A DNA stretch of 64,000 nucleotides, from the NCBI GenBank assembly GCA_016125265.1, contig WGMC01000032.1, forward strand, positions 1 through 64,000, in the 5' to 3' direction. The position numbers and the translations under genes are program-made. The notes below the pieces were generated by a model. That model worked only from the letters and a program-made list of their open reading frames with translations. It made no database searches and had not been told where the DNA came from. This DNA comes from Planctomycetaceae bacterium (lineage in GTDB: Bacteria > Planctomycetota > UBA1135 > GCA-002686595). This document shows, piece after piece, positions 15,376-23,837 of the stretch; the first letter of the stretch is position 1; every line of letters starts with the position of its first letter.

Positions 15376-17905
15376 AGTGTCCGCCGCACCCCTCGCATCC
15401 GCATCGGCAAGACGCGAGCGCACGGACGTGGGTTCCGACACACGAACCCGGGTTGCCTGCGCGCACTGCGGTGATCCGGTACCCAAGGCCCTGCGCCAGC
15501 CGCCCGGTCGAAACTCGTTCTGCTGTTCCGGCTGCGAGGCCGTATATGGCGCGATCGCGGCAAGCGGACTCGACACGTACTACGCGCTGCAGCGCCGTCT
15601 CGAAGCAAAGGGCCGGCGCGCTCGGGTGACCGACAAGCAGTACGAAGAGTTCGACGATCCTGTGTTCGCGGACCTCCACACCAGTGATCGCGGCGACGGC
15701 ACCCTCGGCGTCGAACTGTTTGTCGAGAACGTGCATTGCGGCGCATGTGTCTGGTTGCTGGAGCGCCTTCCGCACCTGGAGCCCGGCGTGAAGTCGGCGC
15801 AGGTCCAGATGAAGAGCGGCGCCCTCCGCATCGTGTTCGATCCCGGAGCCGTGCGACTCTCCCACCTCGCCCGCAGGCTGGCGGCCTTCGGCTACCCGCC
15901 CCATCCCGCCCGCGGCCGTTCCGCCGACCAACTGCGCCGGCGCGAAACACGTCGAGCGCTGCAGCACATCGCGGTCGCCGGAGCGATCGCCGGCAACACG
16001 ATGGTGCTCGCCTTCCCGCTGTACGGCGGAGCGCTGCACGGCATCGAGGCGGAGTACCAGCGGTTCTTCTTGTACCTGAGTCTGGGGCTCGCGTGGGTGA
16101 GTGTCGCGTTCCCGGGGCGCACGTTTTTTCGCGGCGCGTTCTCCGCATGGCGCGCGCGCACTCCGCACATGGACGTGCCGATCGCGGTTGGCCTCGGTGC
16201 GGGACTGTTGCTGAGCACCTACAACGCGCTGCGCGGATCCTCGGAGGTGTACTTCGAGTCCCTCTGTGTGTTGGTGTTCCTGTTGCTGGCCGGGCGGTTC
16301 GTGCAGCGGCGCCAACAACAGCGCTCCCAGTCGGCGGTGGAGTTGCTCTTCCTAGCGACCCCGTCGAGCGCGCGGCTGGTGCTGGGGGACGAGCGCCGCC
16401 AGGTGCCCATCGAGGCGTTGCTTCCCGGGCAAGTCGTCGAAGTGTTGCCCGGCGAATCGCTGCCGGTCGACGGTTTGGTGCGCGCCGGATCGTCTCACCT
16501 GGATACGAAGTGGCTTACGGGCGAGAGCCGCCCCGTGGCGGTGGGCCCCGGGGATCCGGTCAGCGCTGCTGCCGTCAATCGCACTGCGCCTTTGCAGGTC
16601 GAATGCACGGCCGTCGGCGAGGCCACGCGAGTTGGCCGATTGATGGGGCTGGTGGAAACGAGTGCCGCGCGCGAGGCGCCGGTCGTCGGGCTGGCCCACC
16701 GCATCGCCGGCCGCTTCGCGGTTGCGGTGCTGGTGCTCGCGGCCCTGACCGCGGCCATCTGGTACCAGTTGGATCCAATCCGCGCACTGCCCAACGCGCT
16801 GGCGCTTCTCATCGTGACGTGTCCGTGCGCGTTGGGATTGGCAACACCTCTCGCCTTCGTCGCCGCCGTTGGCCGAGCGGCACAGCGCGGGATCTTGGTC
16901 CGCGGCGGCGATGCACTCGAGTCGCTCGTGCGAGCGGGAGATCTGGTGCTGGACAAAACTGGCACGCTGACGGCTGGCCAGCCGGCGGTGACGGAATGGA
17001 TCGGCGAACGGCGGTTGCGGGGCATCGCCGCGGAGTTGGAGGCGTGCTCGGCGCATCCGATCGCACGCGCGTTTGCGCCGCTTGGCGGAGGCGGTGAGCG
17101 CGAGAGCACGCCCGTGTCCGAGTTCACGGAGCACCCCGGACTCGGTGTCGAAGGGCGGATCGAAGGTTCGCACTACGCGGTGGGTTCGCTGCGTTTCGCC
17201 CAAGCGCGTGGCTTCGCATGCAGCGCCGAACTCGAGGCTGCGGCCGCACGCATGGCCAATCGCGCGGCGACGCCGATCGCCGTGGCGCGCGACGGCGGGG
17301 TGTTGGCCATCGCGGCGGTGGAGGACCCGCTATTGCCCGATGCCAAGGCAACCCTCGACGGACTGCGGCGGGTCGGTTGGCGCATTCGCATCGTCTCCGG
17401 GGATCATCCCGACGTGGTGCGCGCCGTCGCCCAGCGACTGGGTTTGCCCGAGGAACTGTGCCGAGGCGGTGTATCGCCCGAGGCCAAACTCGCGGCCATC
17501 GAGGAGCTGCGTGCGCGTGCAGGGAAGGACCCCGTGGTCATGGTCGGCGACGGGGTCAACGACGCCGCCGCGTTGGCTGCGGCGACGGTGGGCATCGCCG
17601 TGCACGGCGGAGCCGAAGCGAGTTTGGCGGCTGCCGATGTGTACCTCGGACGCCGTGGGCTCGCGCCCCTGGCGGAGCTTCTGGCGGGAGCGCGCCGCAC
17701 GTTCCGCGCCATCCGAACGAACGTGGCGGTGTCGCTCGTCTACAACGCGACCGGCGTCGCGCTCGCGATGACGGGCCATCTCGATCCGATCGTGGCCGCG
17801 GTGTTGATGCCGCTGAGTTCGTTGACGGTGATCGCCCTGTCGTACCGCGCGTCGACGTTCCCCGCGGGATCGCTCGCACCGCAAACCCAAACGGTGTCGC
17901 CGTGA
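15359..17905 (+). CDS. ccoI: Copper-type P1B ATPase CcoI (FixI)
   Basis: The product is 848 residues. The N-terminus has a cysteine-rich metal-binding segment (VACAHCG, then FCCSGCEAVY), followed by a heavy-metal-associated domain with C127-G-A-C130. The catalytic core has the transmembrane metal site C488-P-C490, the phosphorylated Asp532 in DKTGTLT, and the hinge GDGVNDAAAL with Asp731. FixI-type ATPases export Cu for assembly of the CuB centre of cbb3 oxidase. The start overlaps the previous gene by 17 bases and the stop overlaps the ccoS start. All catalytic residues are present. Confidence 0.95.
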   Translation: MVPPTEVSAAPLASASARRERTDVGSDTRTRVACAHCGDPVPKALRQPPGRNSFCCSGCEAVYGAIAASGLDTYYALQRRLEAKGRRARVTDKQYEEFDDPVFADLHTSDRGDGTLGVELFVENVHCGACVWLLERLPHLEPGVKSAQVQMKSGALRIVFDPGAVRLSHLARRLAAFGYPPHPARGRSADQLRRRETRRALQHIAVAGAIAGNTMVLAFPLYGGALHGIEAEYQRFFLYLSLGLAWVSVAFPGRTFFRGAFSAWRARTPHMDVPIAVGLGAGLLLSTYNALRGSSEVYFESLCVLVFLLLAGRFVQRRQQQRSQSAVELLFLATPSSARLVLGDERRQVPIEALLPGQVVEVLPGESLPVDGLVRAGSSHLDTKWLTGESRPVAVGPGDPVSAAAVNRTAPLQVECTAVGEATRVGRLMGLVETSAAREAPVVGLAHRIAGRFAVAVLVLAALTAAIWYQLDPIRALPNALALLIVTCPCALGLATPLAFVAAVGRAAQRGILVRGGDALESLVRAGDLVLDKTGTLTAGQPAVTEWIGERRLRGIAAELEACSAHPIARAFAPLGGGGERESTPVSEFTEHPGLGVEGRIEGSHYAVGSLRFAQARGFACSAELEAAAARMANRAATPIAVARDGGVLAIAAVEDPLLPDAKATLDGLRRVGWRIRIVSGDHPDVVRAVAQRLGLPEELCRGGVSPEAKLAAIEELRARAGKDPVVMVGDGVNDAAALAAATVGIAVHGGAEASLAAADVYLGRRGLAPLAELLAGARRTFRAIRTNVAVSLVYNATGVALAMTGHLDPIVAAVLMPLSSLTVIALSYRASTFPAGSLAPQTQTVSP

Positions 17906-18048
17906 GTTTGATCTACCTCATTCTCCCCATCGCGCTGATCGTGGCGGGTCTGGCGCTGGCGGCGTTCCTGTGGGCGCTGCGCACGGGGCAATACGATGAC
18001 CTCGACACGCCGCCGCAGCGCCAACTGCTGGGCGACGAGCGCGACTGA
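17902..18048 (+). CDS. ccoS: cbb3 oxidase maturation protein CcoS
   Basis: The product is 48 residues from a GTG that overlaps the ccoI stop. One membrane helix (about 3-25) is followed by the diagnostic CcoS motif, a WALRTGQYDDLDTP stretch, and a charged tail. CcoS is required for cofactor insertion into cbb3 oxidase. It is the last gene of the operon; a convergent acyltransferase ends 24 bases downstream. Confidence 0.92.
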   Translation: MSLIYLILPIALIVAGLALAAFLWALRTGQYDDLDTPPQRQLLGDERD

Positions 18049-18051
18049 CCA

Positions 18052-18070
18052 GGGAAACTTCGCGGTTCCC
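18052..18070. terminator. Possible small hairpin between convergent genes
   Basis: Bases 18052-18056 (gggaa) and 18066-18070 (ttccc) can pair around a 9-base loop, between the ends of ccoS and the convergent acyltransferase gene. The stem is short with no T-run, so a bidirectional terminator is only a weak possibility. Confidence 0.25.
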
Positions 18071-18071
18071 T

Positions 18072-19205
18072 TCACGCCCGCCGCAAACGCCGCCGCAGGT
18101 TCGCTAGCGGTGCCTCCAGCCCGTGGTACACGAGCGCGGCCAGGGCGAAGGAAATCGCGAACTGCACGGCGCGTCCGACCGCGAATGCGGCGGGGTCGTC
18201 GACATCGCGACCGGACCGCTCCAAGTGGCGCATGCCGTAGACGAACACCGGCAGGTGGATCAGATAGAGCGCGTACGACAACTTGCCAACCCAGACCAAC
18301 GCGCGGTTCTCGAGGCCGCTGCGCAGCCACGAACACTTGGCTCCACCGTCGGCCAAGTACGGGATGAGGCAGGCGGCGCCCAAGCTCGATGCAAAGAAGC
18401 CGCCGAGCCCCATCCAGATCACCGTCTTGCGCAGGGTGTCGGTCGAACCGAGCGCCACCATTCCCGCGAAGACCGCGCCGCCGAGCAGGAACAGGATCAG
18501 CGCCGTTCGCCCCCGCGGGAGTCGACCCATGTGCCCGACGAACGCCGTCGCGCAGCCGAGCAGCAGACCATCCGCGCGCGTGTCGGTGCTGAAGTAGATG
18601 CGCCGGTACAAAACGCCGCTGTCGGTCAACCAGTACCGCCACGACACAACCGCGAACACGAGCACAAGCACCCAAACGAGACACGCGCGCAGCGAAAGAC
18701 CCAGGCGCAGGGCAATCGCCAATACCGGCGGCCAAACGAGGTAGAAGTGCTCCTCGATGGCGAGCGACCAACAGTGGCGCAGCACACCCACCGGGAACCA
18801 CTGGAAGGCCTGCGGCAAGTTGACGTAGTAGAGGAGGATCGCCCAGACCTCCCGCGCCGTGACCGTGTTCGCCTGGGAGGGCTCCAAGTGATGGGCGTAG
18901 ACCCATACGGCTCCCACCACCAAGAGCAGCGTCGGCAAGAGGCGCAGACCCCGACGCCCGTAGAAACGCAGCAGTCCGATCGAGCCCGTTTGGGAGTGCT
19001 CGTGCAGGAGGATGCGGGTGATGAGGTAGCCGCTCAGCACGAAGAAGAGGTCCACGCCGAGGTATCCACCGCGCAGCCAGTCCGCGTGGTACACCATCAC
19101 CAAGAGGATGGCGATGCCGCGGAAGCCGTCCAGGCTGGGCAGGTAAAGACCAGTGCCCGCGGATGTGGACTGCGCGACGTGCGCGGCGCCGGACGCCTTG
19201 TTCAC
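18072..19205 (-). CDS. Acyltransferase 3 family membrane protein (OafA/YrhL-like)
   Basis: The product is 377 residues with about ten hydrophobic segments. The N-terminal signature is LPSLDGFRGIAILLVMVYHA, with the conserved 'R-G-xA' and His, followed by GVDLFFVLSGYLIT and the FYGRRGLRLLP motif. These mark membrane acyltransferases that move acetyl or other acyl groups onto cell-surface sugars or lipids. The start overlaps the stop of the upstream ridA-like gene by four bases. It is therefore last in the rpiB-deoC-ridA operon, an unexpected partner for sugar-phosphate enzymes. The acceptor is unknown. Confidence 0.9.
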   Translation of the reverse strand: MNKASGAAHVAQSTSAGTGLYLPSLDGFRGIAILLVMVYHADWLRGGYLGVDLFFVLSGYLITRILLHEHSQTGSIGLLRFYGRRGLRLLPTLLLVVGAVWVYAHHLEPSQANTVTAREVWAILLYYVNLPQAFQWFPVGVLRHCWSLAIEEHFYLVWPPVLAIALRLGLSLRACLVWVLVLVFAVVSWRYWLTDSGVLYRRIYFSTDTRADGLLLGCATAFVGHMGRLPRGRTALILFLLGGAVFAGMVALGSTDTLRKTVIWMGLGGFFASSLGAACLIPYLADGGAKCSWLRSGLENRALVWVGKLSYALYLIHLPVFVYGMRHLERSGRDVDDPAAFAVGRAVQFAISFALAALVYHGLEAPLANLRRRLRRA

Positions 19206-19645
19206 GGCTGCGCGACGTCGGTCAGCGGCCCGGGCGAAGCATGCTCTTCGAGCTGCGCGGCCACGGCCTGCACCTCGATCGCCAATCCGTAGTGCAGGTG
19301 CGGCACCGGCACGATCGCGCGTGCGGGTCGGTGCTCGCCGAGCACACTTGCGTACACCGCATTGACTTCGCCCCAGGACGCCGCGTCCGTGACGTAGAGC
19401 GTCACCGAAAGCAGGCAGCGGAGGTCCGAACGGCCCGCCTTCAGCACACGCTCGAGGTTGGCCAGGACCAGGCGCACCTGCGCTTCGATGGGCATGTTCG
19501 GATCCGGCGCCGCGCCCGGTTCGATGGGCAGTTGGCCGGAGACGTAGAGCAGTCCGTTGTGCGCGATCGCCGGACTGTAGTGGCCAGCCGGGGGCGGAAG
19601 CCCAGCCGGCTGCACCCCTTCGATTCGGCCGTTCGGTTGGTCCAT
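19202..19645 (-). CDS. RidA (YjgF/YER057c) family protein
   Basis: The product is 147 residues starting at the ATG whose complement is at 19643-19645. RidA features include AIAHNGLLYVSGQLP, the QVRLVLANLERVLKAGRSDL helix region, and a C-terminal ARAIVPVPHLHYG segment. In active RidA the equivalent motif is usually RxxV..L. with an Arg that binds the imine carboxylate; here ARAIVPV keeps that Arg. RidA enzymes hydrolyse reactive enamine/imine intermediates. It lies 22 bases after deoC and overlaps the acyltransferase start, so it is part of one operon. RidA homologues occur in some microcompartment loci. Confidence 0.88.
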   Translation of the reverse strand: MDQPNGRIEGVQPAGLPPPAGHYSPAIAHNGLLYVSGQLPIEPGAAPDPNMPIEAQVRLVLANLERVLKAGRSDLRCLLSVTLYVTDAASWGEVNAVYASVLGEHRPARAIVPVPHLHYGLAIEVQAVAAQLEEHASPGPLTDVAQP

Positions 19646-19667
19646 CGCGCGGGAGCCGGTTTGCGGG

Positions 19668-20570
19668 TCAATAGCCGCCTGCGGGGCCCTTCGCCGATGT
19701 GGCGATGGCGACGGAAGCCGACGCGCCGAGACGGGTCGCTCCGGCGGCCAACATGGCCTTCGCGTCGTCGCGGGTACGCACCCCACCCGATGCCTTGACG
19801 CCGATCGTCGGGCCCACCACGCGGCGCATCAACTCGACGTCGGCCACGGTCGCACCACCGGTCGAGAAGCCGGTCGACGTCTTGACGAAGTCGGCCCCGG
19901 CCGCGACGGCGGCGCGGCAGGCGCGCACTTTCTCGTCGTCGGTCAAGAGGCACGTCTCGAGGATGACCTTCAACTTGGCGCCCATGGCGCGGCAGACTTC
20001 GCGCACGGCGGCGATGTCGGCCCGCACGAAGTCGTCCTGGCCGCTCTTGAGCGCGCCGACCGACAGGACCATGTCCACTTCACATGCTCCGTCTTCGATG
20101 GCGCGCCGGGCTTCGAAGGCTTTCACTTCGGGTGCGCTCGCGCCAAGGGGAAAACCGACGACGGTGCACACGGCGACCGGCGTACCCGCCAATAGTTCGG
20201 CGCAGCGGCGCACCCACAGCCCGTTCACACAGACACTGGCGAAGCGGTGTGTCTTGGCTTCCTGGCAGAGCTGCTCGATCTCGGCGAGAGTCGCGTTGGC
20301 CTTCAACAGCGTGTGGTCGATGTGGCGCGCCACGTCCTCCATCCCGCGGGCCGGCGGCTGGTGGACACCCAGCCGGCACGCCCCGGCCTCCAACACCCGG
20401 CCCGCGCTGTCGGGACACAGTTCCAGCCGCAGCGAGGTGCACGCAAAACCGCCGAGGGGATCGCCCGCGGGCAGGCCGCGCTCGAGGATCTGGCGTCCCA
20501 CTTCGAACAGGATGCGCTCGAGCTGCTCGGCGTCCGGAATCACGTGGGTGTTCGGGCTGGAGGGGAACAT
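19668..20570 (-). CDS. deoC: Deoxyribose-phosphate aldolase with N-terminal extension
   Basis: The product is 300 residues; E. coli DeoC has about 260. The aldolase core starts near residue 80 with IDHTLLK. The Schiff-base Lys is K230 in FVKTSTGF, with K259 in GVKASGG and D166 in EVDMV. It cleaves 2-deoxyribose-5-phosphate to acetaldehyde and glyceraldehyde-3-phosphate. Residues 13-31 ([19 protein letters not shown] core) form a clear amphipathic helix, followed by a Cys-containing linker, which resembles microcompartment-associated aldolases. The start shares one base with the rpiB-like stop (TGATG). Acetaldehyde, a volatile product, is the classical reason for such encapsulation. Confidence 0.93.
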   Translation of the reverse strand: MFPSSPNTHVIPDAEQLERILFEVGRQILERGLPAGDPLGGFACTSLRLELCPDSAGRVLEAGACRLGVHQPPARGMEDVARHIDHTLLKANATLAEIEQLCQEAKTHRFASVCVNGLWVRRCAELLAGTPVAVCTVVGFPLGASAPEVKAFEARRAIEDGACEVDMVLSVGALKSGQDDFVRADIAAVREVCRAMGAKLKVILETCLLTDDEKVRACRAAVAAGADFVKTSTGFSTGGATVADVELMRRVVGPTIGVKASGGVRTRDDAKAMLAAGATRLGASASVAIATSAKGPAGGY

Positions 20571-21370
20571 CAGGGCATTGGGTCAGGCGGTGCGCCCCGG
20601 CCGTACTTGCGCTCGAGGGCCGTGATCTTGTCGACGCGGCGGCGGTGGCGTTCCTCGCCGGGCGGCGTCGTGAGGAAGGCGCGGACGATTTCTTTCGCCC
20701 GCGGACCGTCCAGGTGGGACGCCCCGAGGGTGAGCAGGTTCGCGTGGTTGTGGGCGCGGGCGTTGCGGGCGAGCTCGACGGTCGGGCACGGCGCGGCGCG
20801 GATGCCGGGGAGTTTGTTGGCGGCCATCGCGGAGCCAAGACCGGCGCCGTCCACCACGCAGCCCAGCTCGGCCCGCCCGTCGCGCACGGCCTCGGCCACC
20901 AGGGCGGCGAAGTCCGGGTAGTCGCAGGCCTCCGTGCCATGGGTGCCGAGGTCCAGCACCCGATGCCCCCAGCGCGTGAGCTCGTCCACGAGCTGCGCCT
21001 TCAGCGCGTAACCCCCGTGGTCCGCGCCGATGGCGATGCGGAGTGATCCCGGGCGCAGTTCTCCGGCACCGGCCCCGTGGACCTCCACGTGGCGCAGGAT
21101 GGCCTCTTCCTCCGCGAGCGGTGTCCAGCGCGCGCCCGCGGGTGCGTGGAGCGACGCACCGGCCTTTGCGGCTGCCTCTCCGTCGATCCATGCCGACGCG
21201 GATCGCGCCTCTGCGGCGGCGCCGGCGGGCCGTGAGGGATCGGTCGTGACGTGCACACCCTGTGCCCGAGCGGCGCCCCGTGCAGCCGAACCGCCGAGAC
21301 CCCTTTCGGCGAGCAGCGCGCCGGCCACGCGGGTCGCGAGGGCGCGCAGGGAGGCGGTATCCATTGCCAT
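20570..21370 (-). CDS. RpiB-family sugar-phosphate isomerase with long N-terminal extension
   Basis: The product is 266 residues, while typical RpiB is about 150. The isomerase domain begins near residue 108 with [16 protein letters not shown] and continues through CDYPDFA and the [11 protein letters not shown] loop. His in GADHGG and in RAHNHAN are kept. The active-site Cys of the canonical CGTGxG motif is replaced: D174 in VVDGAGLGS. Residues 4-23 ([20 protein letters not shown]) form an amphipathic helix joined by an about 85-residue low-complexity linker, the layout of a microcompartment encapsulation peptide. It is first in the rpiB-deoC-ridA operon. The altered catalytic residue suggests a modified substrate or acid/base. 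Confidence 0.87.
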   Translation of the reverse strand: MAMDTASLRALATRVAGALLAERGLGGSAARGAARAQGVHVTTDPSRPAGAAAEARSASAWIDGEAAAKAGASLHAPAGARWTPLAEEEAILRHVEVHGAGAGELRPGSLRIAIGADHGGYALKAQLVDELTRWGHRVLDLGTHGTEACDYPDFAALVAEAVRDGRAELGCVVDGAGLGSAMAANKLPGIRAAPCPTVELARNARAHNHANLLTLGASHLDGPRAKEIVRAFLTTPPGEERHRRRVDKITALERKYGRGAPPDPMP

Positions 21371-21564
21371 CGCGTGGGGAGGGGCCGCGGGTTCTGCCCG
21401 AGGGAGGCTGAGTCTAGCCCCCGGCGAAGAGTCTGCGTAACGCCGCCGACGGGGCGCCCATTGCGGCCACCAGCATGTGCGCCCCGCCCCAGCCCGCGAC
21501 GCCGTCCGCGGCCGTCCTCGGGGACGGACCAGCGTCCGGATCGACCTCCGGACCGACGTCTGGA

Positions 21565-22197
21565 TCAGGGCTCCGTGCTGCCCGCCGGCGGTGGGCTCGC
21601 GGCGTCGAGCAGTCCGGCGAGCCGCGCGAGCGCCCGGTGCAACAGCACGCGGACCGCACCTTCGCTCTTGCCCATGGCCTCGCCGATCTGCTTGCGGTCC
21701 AAGCCGGCGACGCGGGCGAGCAGGATCACCTCGCGGTGCTCTTCGCTCAGCAGTTCGAACGCGGCTTCGATGCGCTCCAACTCGTCGCGGGCCAATGCGT
21801 TCTGGCTGGGGGAGGAGAGGCGCCGGTACTGCGCCAGGAGCAGCGCCTCGGCCGCGCCCGAGTCCGCGGGCGCCCCCTGGCGCGCGGCCTCGCGCTTCTC
21901 GGCCCGCCAGTAGGCGTCCTTCGCCATCACCTTGCGCAGGGCGGCCGTGTACAGCCAGTGGCGGAACGCGGCCTCGCCGCGGTACTCGAAGTGATCCAGC
22001 CCTGCGAGCAACTCGACGCAGACGGACTGGACCAGGTCGGAGGTTCGCTCGTGACGGCGCACCAGCGGACCGGCACGCAGTCGCACGTAGGCCCGCAGAC
22101 CGGGAAGGTGTCGCTGCAGCAGCTCGGCCATGGCCGCCGAATCGCCCCCGTGGGCGCGCTCGTACAGCGCGGGGTCGAGTTGTCCGTCGGATTCCAT
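21565..22197 (-). CDS. ECF-type RNA polymerase sigma factor
   Basis: The product is 210 residues from the ATG complementary to 22195-22197; an open frame extends upstream but is Gly/Pro-rich and unlikely. Region 2 reads RHLPGLRAYVRLRAGPLV, RTSDLVQSVCVELL, then FRHWLYTAALRKV. Region 4 reads LSEEHREVILLARVAGL, then the helix-turn-helix IGEAMGKSEGAVRVLLHRAL. The DLVQ and FRHWL motifs fit the planctomycete ECF group often coupled to Ser/Thr kinases. A divergent short gene with a kinase-type N-terminus starts about 60 bases away, supporting that link. No anti-sigma gene is visible. Confidence 0.92.
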   Translation of the reverse strand: MESDGQLDPALYERAHGGDSAAMAELLQRHLPGLRAYVRLRAGPLVRRHERTSDLVQSVCVELLAGLDHFEYRGEAAFRHWLYTAALRKVMAKDAYWRAEKREAARQGAPADSGAAEALLLAQYRRLSSPSQNALARDELERIEAAFELLSEEHREVILLARVAGLDRKQIGEAMGKSEGAVRVLLHRALARLAGLLDAASPPPAGSTEP

Positions 22198-22258
22198 GGC
22201 GTGCGCGGCGCGGGATTGGGTCGTCTGGATTCTAGTGCGCGGGCGTTCCAGGAGCCCC

Positions 22259-22564
22259 GTGGCCGCTGAACCCGACCCCCAGGGAACGGAGGGAGCGCCC
22301 GGCCCGCCGCAGCCGAGTCCTCCCAAGCCAGCGCTTCCCAAGGAGCCCGATCCCGTGTTCGAGGACCTCGTCTTCCGCCTCCTGGAGCGGCGGGAGCAGG
22401 CGGGCGAGGTGGTTCTCGACGAGTTCTGTGCCGAGAACCCGGCCTGGGCCGAGCGGCTGCGCGCGAGGGTGGGAGAGTTGCACGCGGGTGGGCTGCTCGA
22501 AGGCGGCCCGGACGACGTGCCCCCGGGAGCGTGGCGGGAGGTCGACTTGGTGCCCGAAAAATAG
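22259..22564 (+). CDS. Orphan kinase-type N-terminal stub
   Basis: The product is 101 residues from a GTG preceded by an AGGAG site (22250-22254). After a Pro-rich leader the core reads VFEDLVFRLLERREQAGEV, then LDEFCAENPAWAERLRARVGEL. This matches the short helical region that precedes the catalytic domain in many planctomycete Ser/Thr kinases, but the frame stops here with no kinase domain after it. It is divergent from the ECF sigma gene, the usual genetic partner of such kinases. It may be a remnant or an independent small regulator. The kinship is an inference from the motif. Confidence 0.6.
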   Translation: MAAEPDPQGTEGAPGPPQPSPPKPALPKEPDPVFEDLVFRLLERREQAGEVVLDEFCAENPAWAERLRARVGELHAGGLLEGGPDDVPPGAWREVDLVPEK

Positions 22565-22607
22565 ACTTTAGGAGTTCTTTGAACCGACTTTGAGCTGACT
22601 TTGCGGA
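22564..22607 (+). repeat. Four-copy 11-bp phased CTTT repeat
   Basis: CTTT occurs at 22566, 22577, 22588 and 22599, exactly 11 bases apart, within degenerate units beginning gactttaggag and gactttgagct. The block directly follows the stub gene's stop, between two convergent genes. About one helical turn of phasing could bend DNA or be a remnant of local duplication. From 22608 to 22714 I see nothing else. Confidence 0.5.
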
Positions 22608-22714
22608 CCTCTTGCGCCGCGCTGCTTCGGCGACTCCTACCGTGTCGCGGAAGACGCGGCGGCGCCTAAATGGAGCACAAACGAGGCTTTACGTCACCTT
22701 GGAAGGCCCTGCCG

Positions 22715-23200
22715 CTAGATCCAGCCGGCGGACAACAGGCGGTCGGCGATCTGCAACTCGTCCGTCGCCTTGGAGCCCTCCAATACCAGCCGCAGTGGCC
22801 CGGACGGCACCCCGGTGACGGCCCGGGTGGCCTGGCAGATGCGGACGGTGTCGAGCACCCGGTCCTCGAGGCGGCGCGACGGGGGAGGCTCGAAGAGGAG
22901 GTCCGCGCGGCCGCGCGAGATCTCGTCCCATTCGAGGGTCCCCGTCTCGCCTGACGCCAGCAGCTCGAGCCGCAGCTCCGGCTCCGGGAGGGCCATCAGG
23001 GACCGTCCCAGGATGCCCCGCAAGCGGATCCCGTCGTGGGCGCGGAGCCAGAGTTCGAGGGCCTCTCCGCCAGGCAGGGAGAGTTCGGGCCGCGCGAACA
23101 CGAGGAGGTGCCGTGGCACGCGGTCCATGGCACGGAGCCGTTCCCGCCACCAGGTGGCATCGAAGAGGAGCGGATGCAGGGAACAGGATTGGGTCGCCAC
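22715..23200 (-). CDS. Hypothetical protein
   Basis: The product is 161 residues if the GTG at 23198-23200 is used; an ATG would start at 23128. I chose the GTG because protein-like sequence, with balanced hydrophobic and charged residues (LHPLLFDATWWRERLRAMD), begins just after it, whereas the frame upstream is Arg/Pro/Ser-rich. The chain has repeated LxLxL strands such as GEALELWLRAHDGIRLRG and PELRLELL, and a helical C-terminus (ATDELQIADRLLSAG). No signal peptide or known motif is visible. It is convergent with the kinase-like stub gene, and its real extent is uncertain. Confidence 0.5.
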   Translation of the reverse strand: MATQSCSLHPLLFDATWWRERLRAMDRVPRHLLVFARPELSLPGGEALELWLRAHDGIRLRGILGRSLMALPEPELRLELLASGETGTLEWDEISRGRADLLFEPPPSRRLEDRVLDTVRICQATRAVTGVPSGPLRLVLEGSKATDELQIADRLLSAGWI

Positions 23201-23837
23201 GGTCTGCCGTGCCAGCCCGAAGCACGACGGAACCGAACGCGGCGACCCGCGGATCCGCCACCGGGCTTGGACCCGGGAACATCCCACCGCCCCTGAGCTA
23301 CCCAGGGCCGCCGGCAAAACAACCAACGGCCGTGGTTGCGGGAATCGAGAACGGGCGTCTCGGCTGCAACCACTTGTCGCCACTGGGTTTCCACGCGGCC
23401 GGGGGGAGCGCCGCCGACACCGACCCGCAACCTCCCCCGTCTCCCATGGGCCCACCCGGGGGGTGGGGGAGGGGGCGGCGCGGACGAGCCGCCGGGGTGC
23501 TTGTACGTAAGACGTACGCTAGTTCGCGTTCTCCGGATCGCTCCCCCGCCGGTGGCACACGCCCGCCAGCCAATCCCAACGCTACGCCGTCGATCCAAGG
23601 TTCGACGGGACACCACTGGCGCCGCGGAGCCGGGGTCGTATCCTCCGCCGGCGGTCGCACGGATGCCCGGCAGCCTTGCGGCGGCGCACACCTCTTACAC
23701 CCCGTGGGGGGCGGTTCTGGAATCCGCTGGGTCGGGCGGCGTAGCTGCTGCTTCACCCGGCTGCCCAATCCTCAGCCCCCCCCAGGCCTCTGCCTCCCCC
23801 AGGCCGGTCCGCCTCGTCCCCCGAGGTTCCGCCACCG
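23201..23837. other. Intergenic region upstream of the amidohydrolase cluster
   Basis: About 640 bases without a convincing gene. It contains a G-run-rich segment (23455-23485), a short AT-richer stretch with cttgtacgtaagacgtac (23500-23517; the tacgt and acgta elements are partly palindromic) and a C-rich tract before 23838. It presumably holds the promoter of the eleven-gene cluster, but I cannot place one. Small frames on both strands look compositional. Confidence 0.4.

Noticed and set aside
21414..21659. Small minus-strand frame between the RpiB-like gene and the ECF sigma gene.
   Set aside because: Its sequence is Arg/Ala-rich and overlaps the 3' end of the sigma gene in another frame.
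23456..23837. A longer minus-strand reading frame upstream of the amidohydrolase cluster.
   Set aside because: Pro/Gly/Arg-rich and without homology-type motifs; treated as noncoding.
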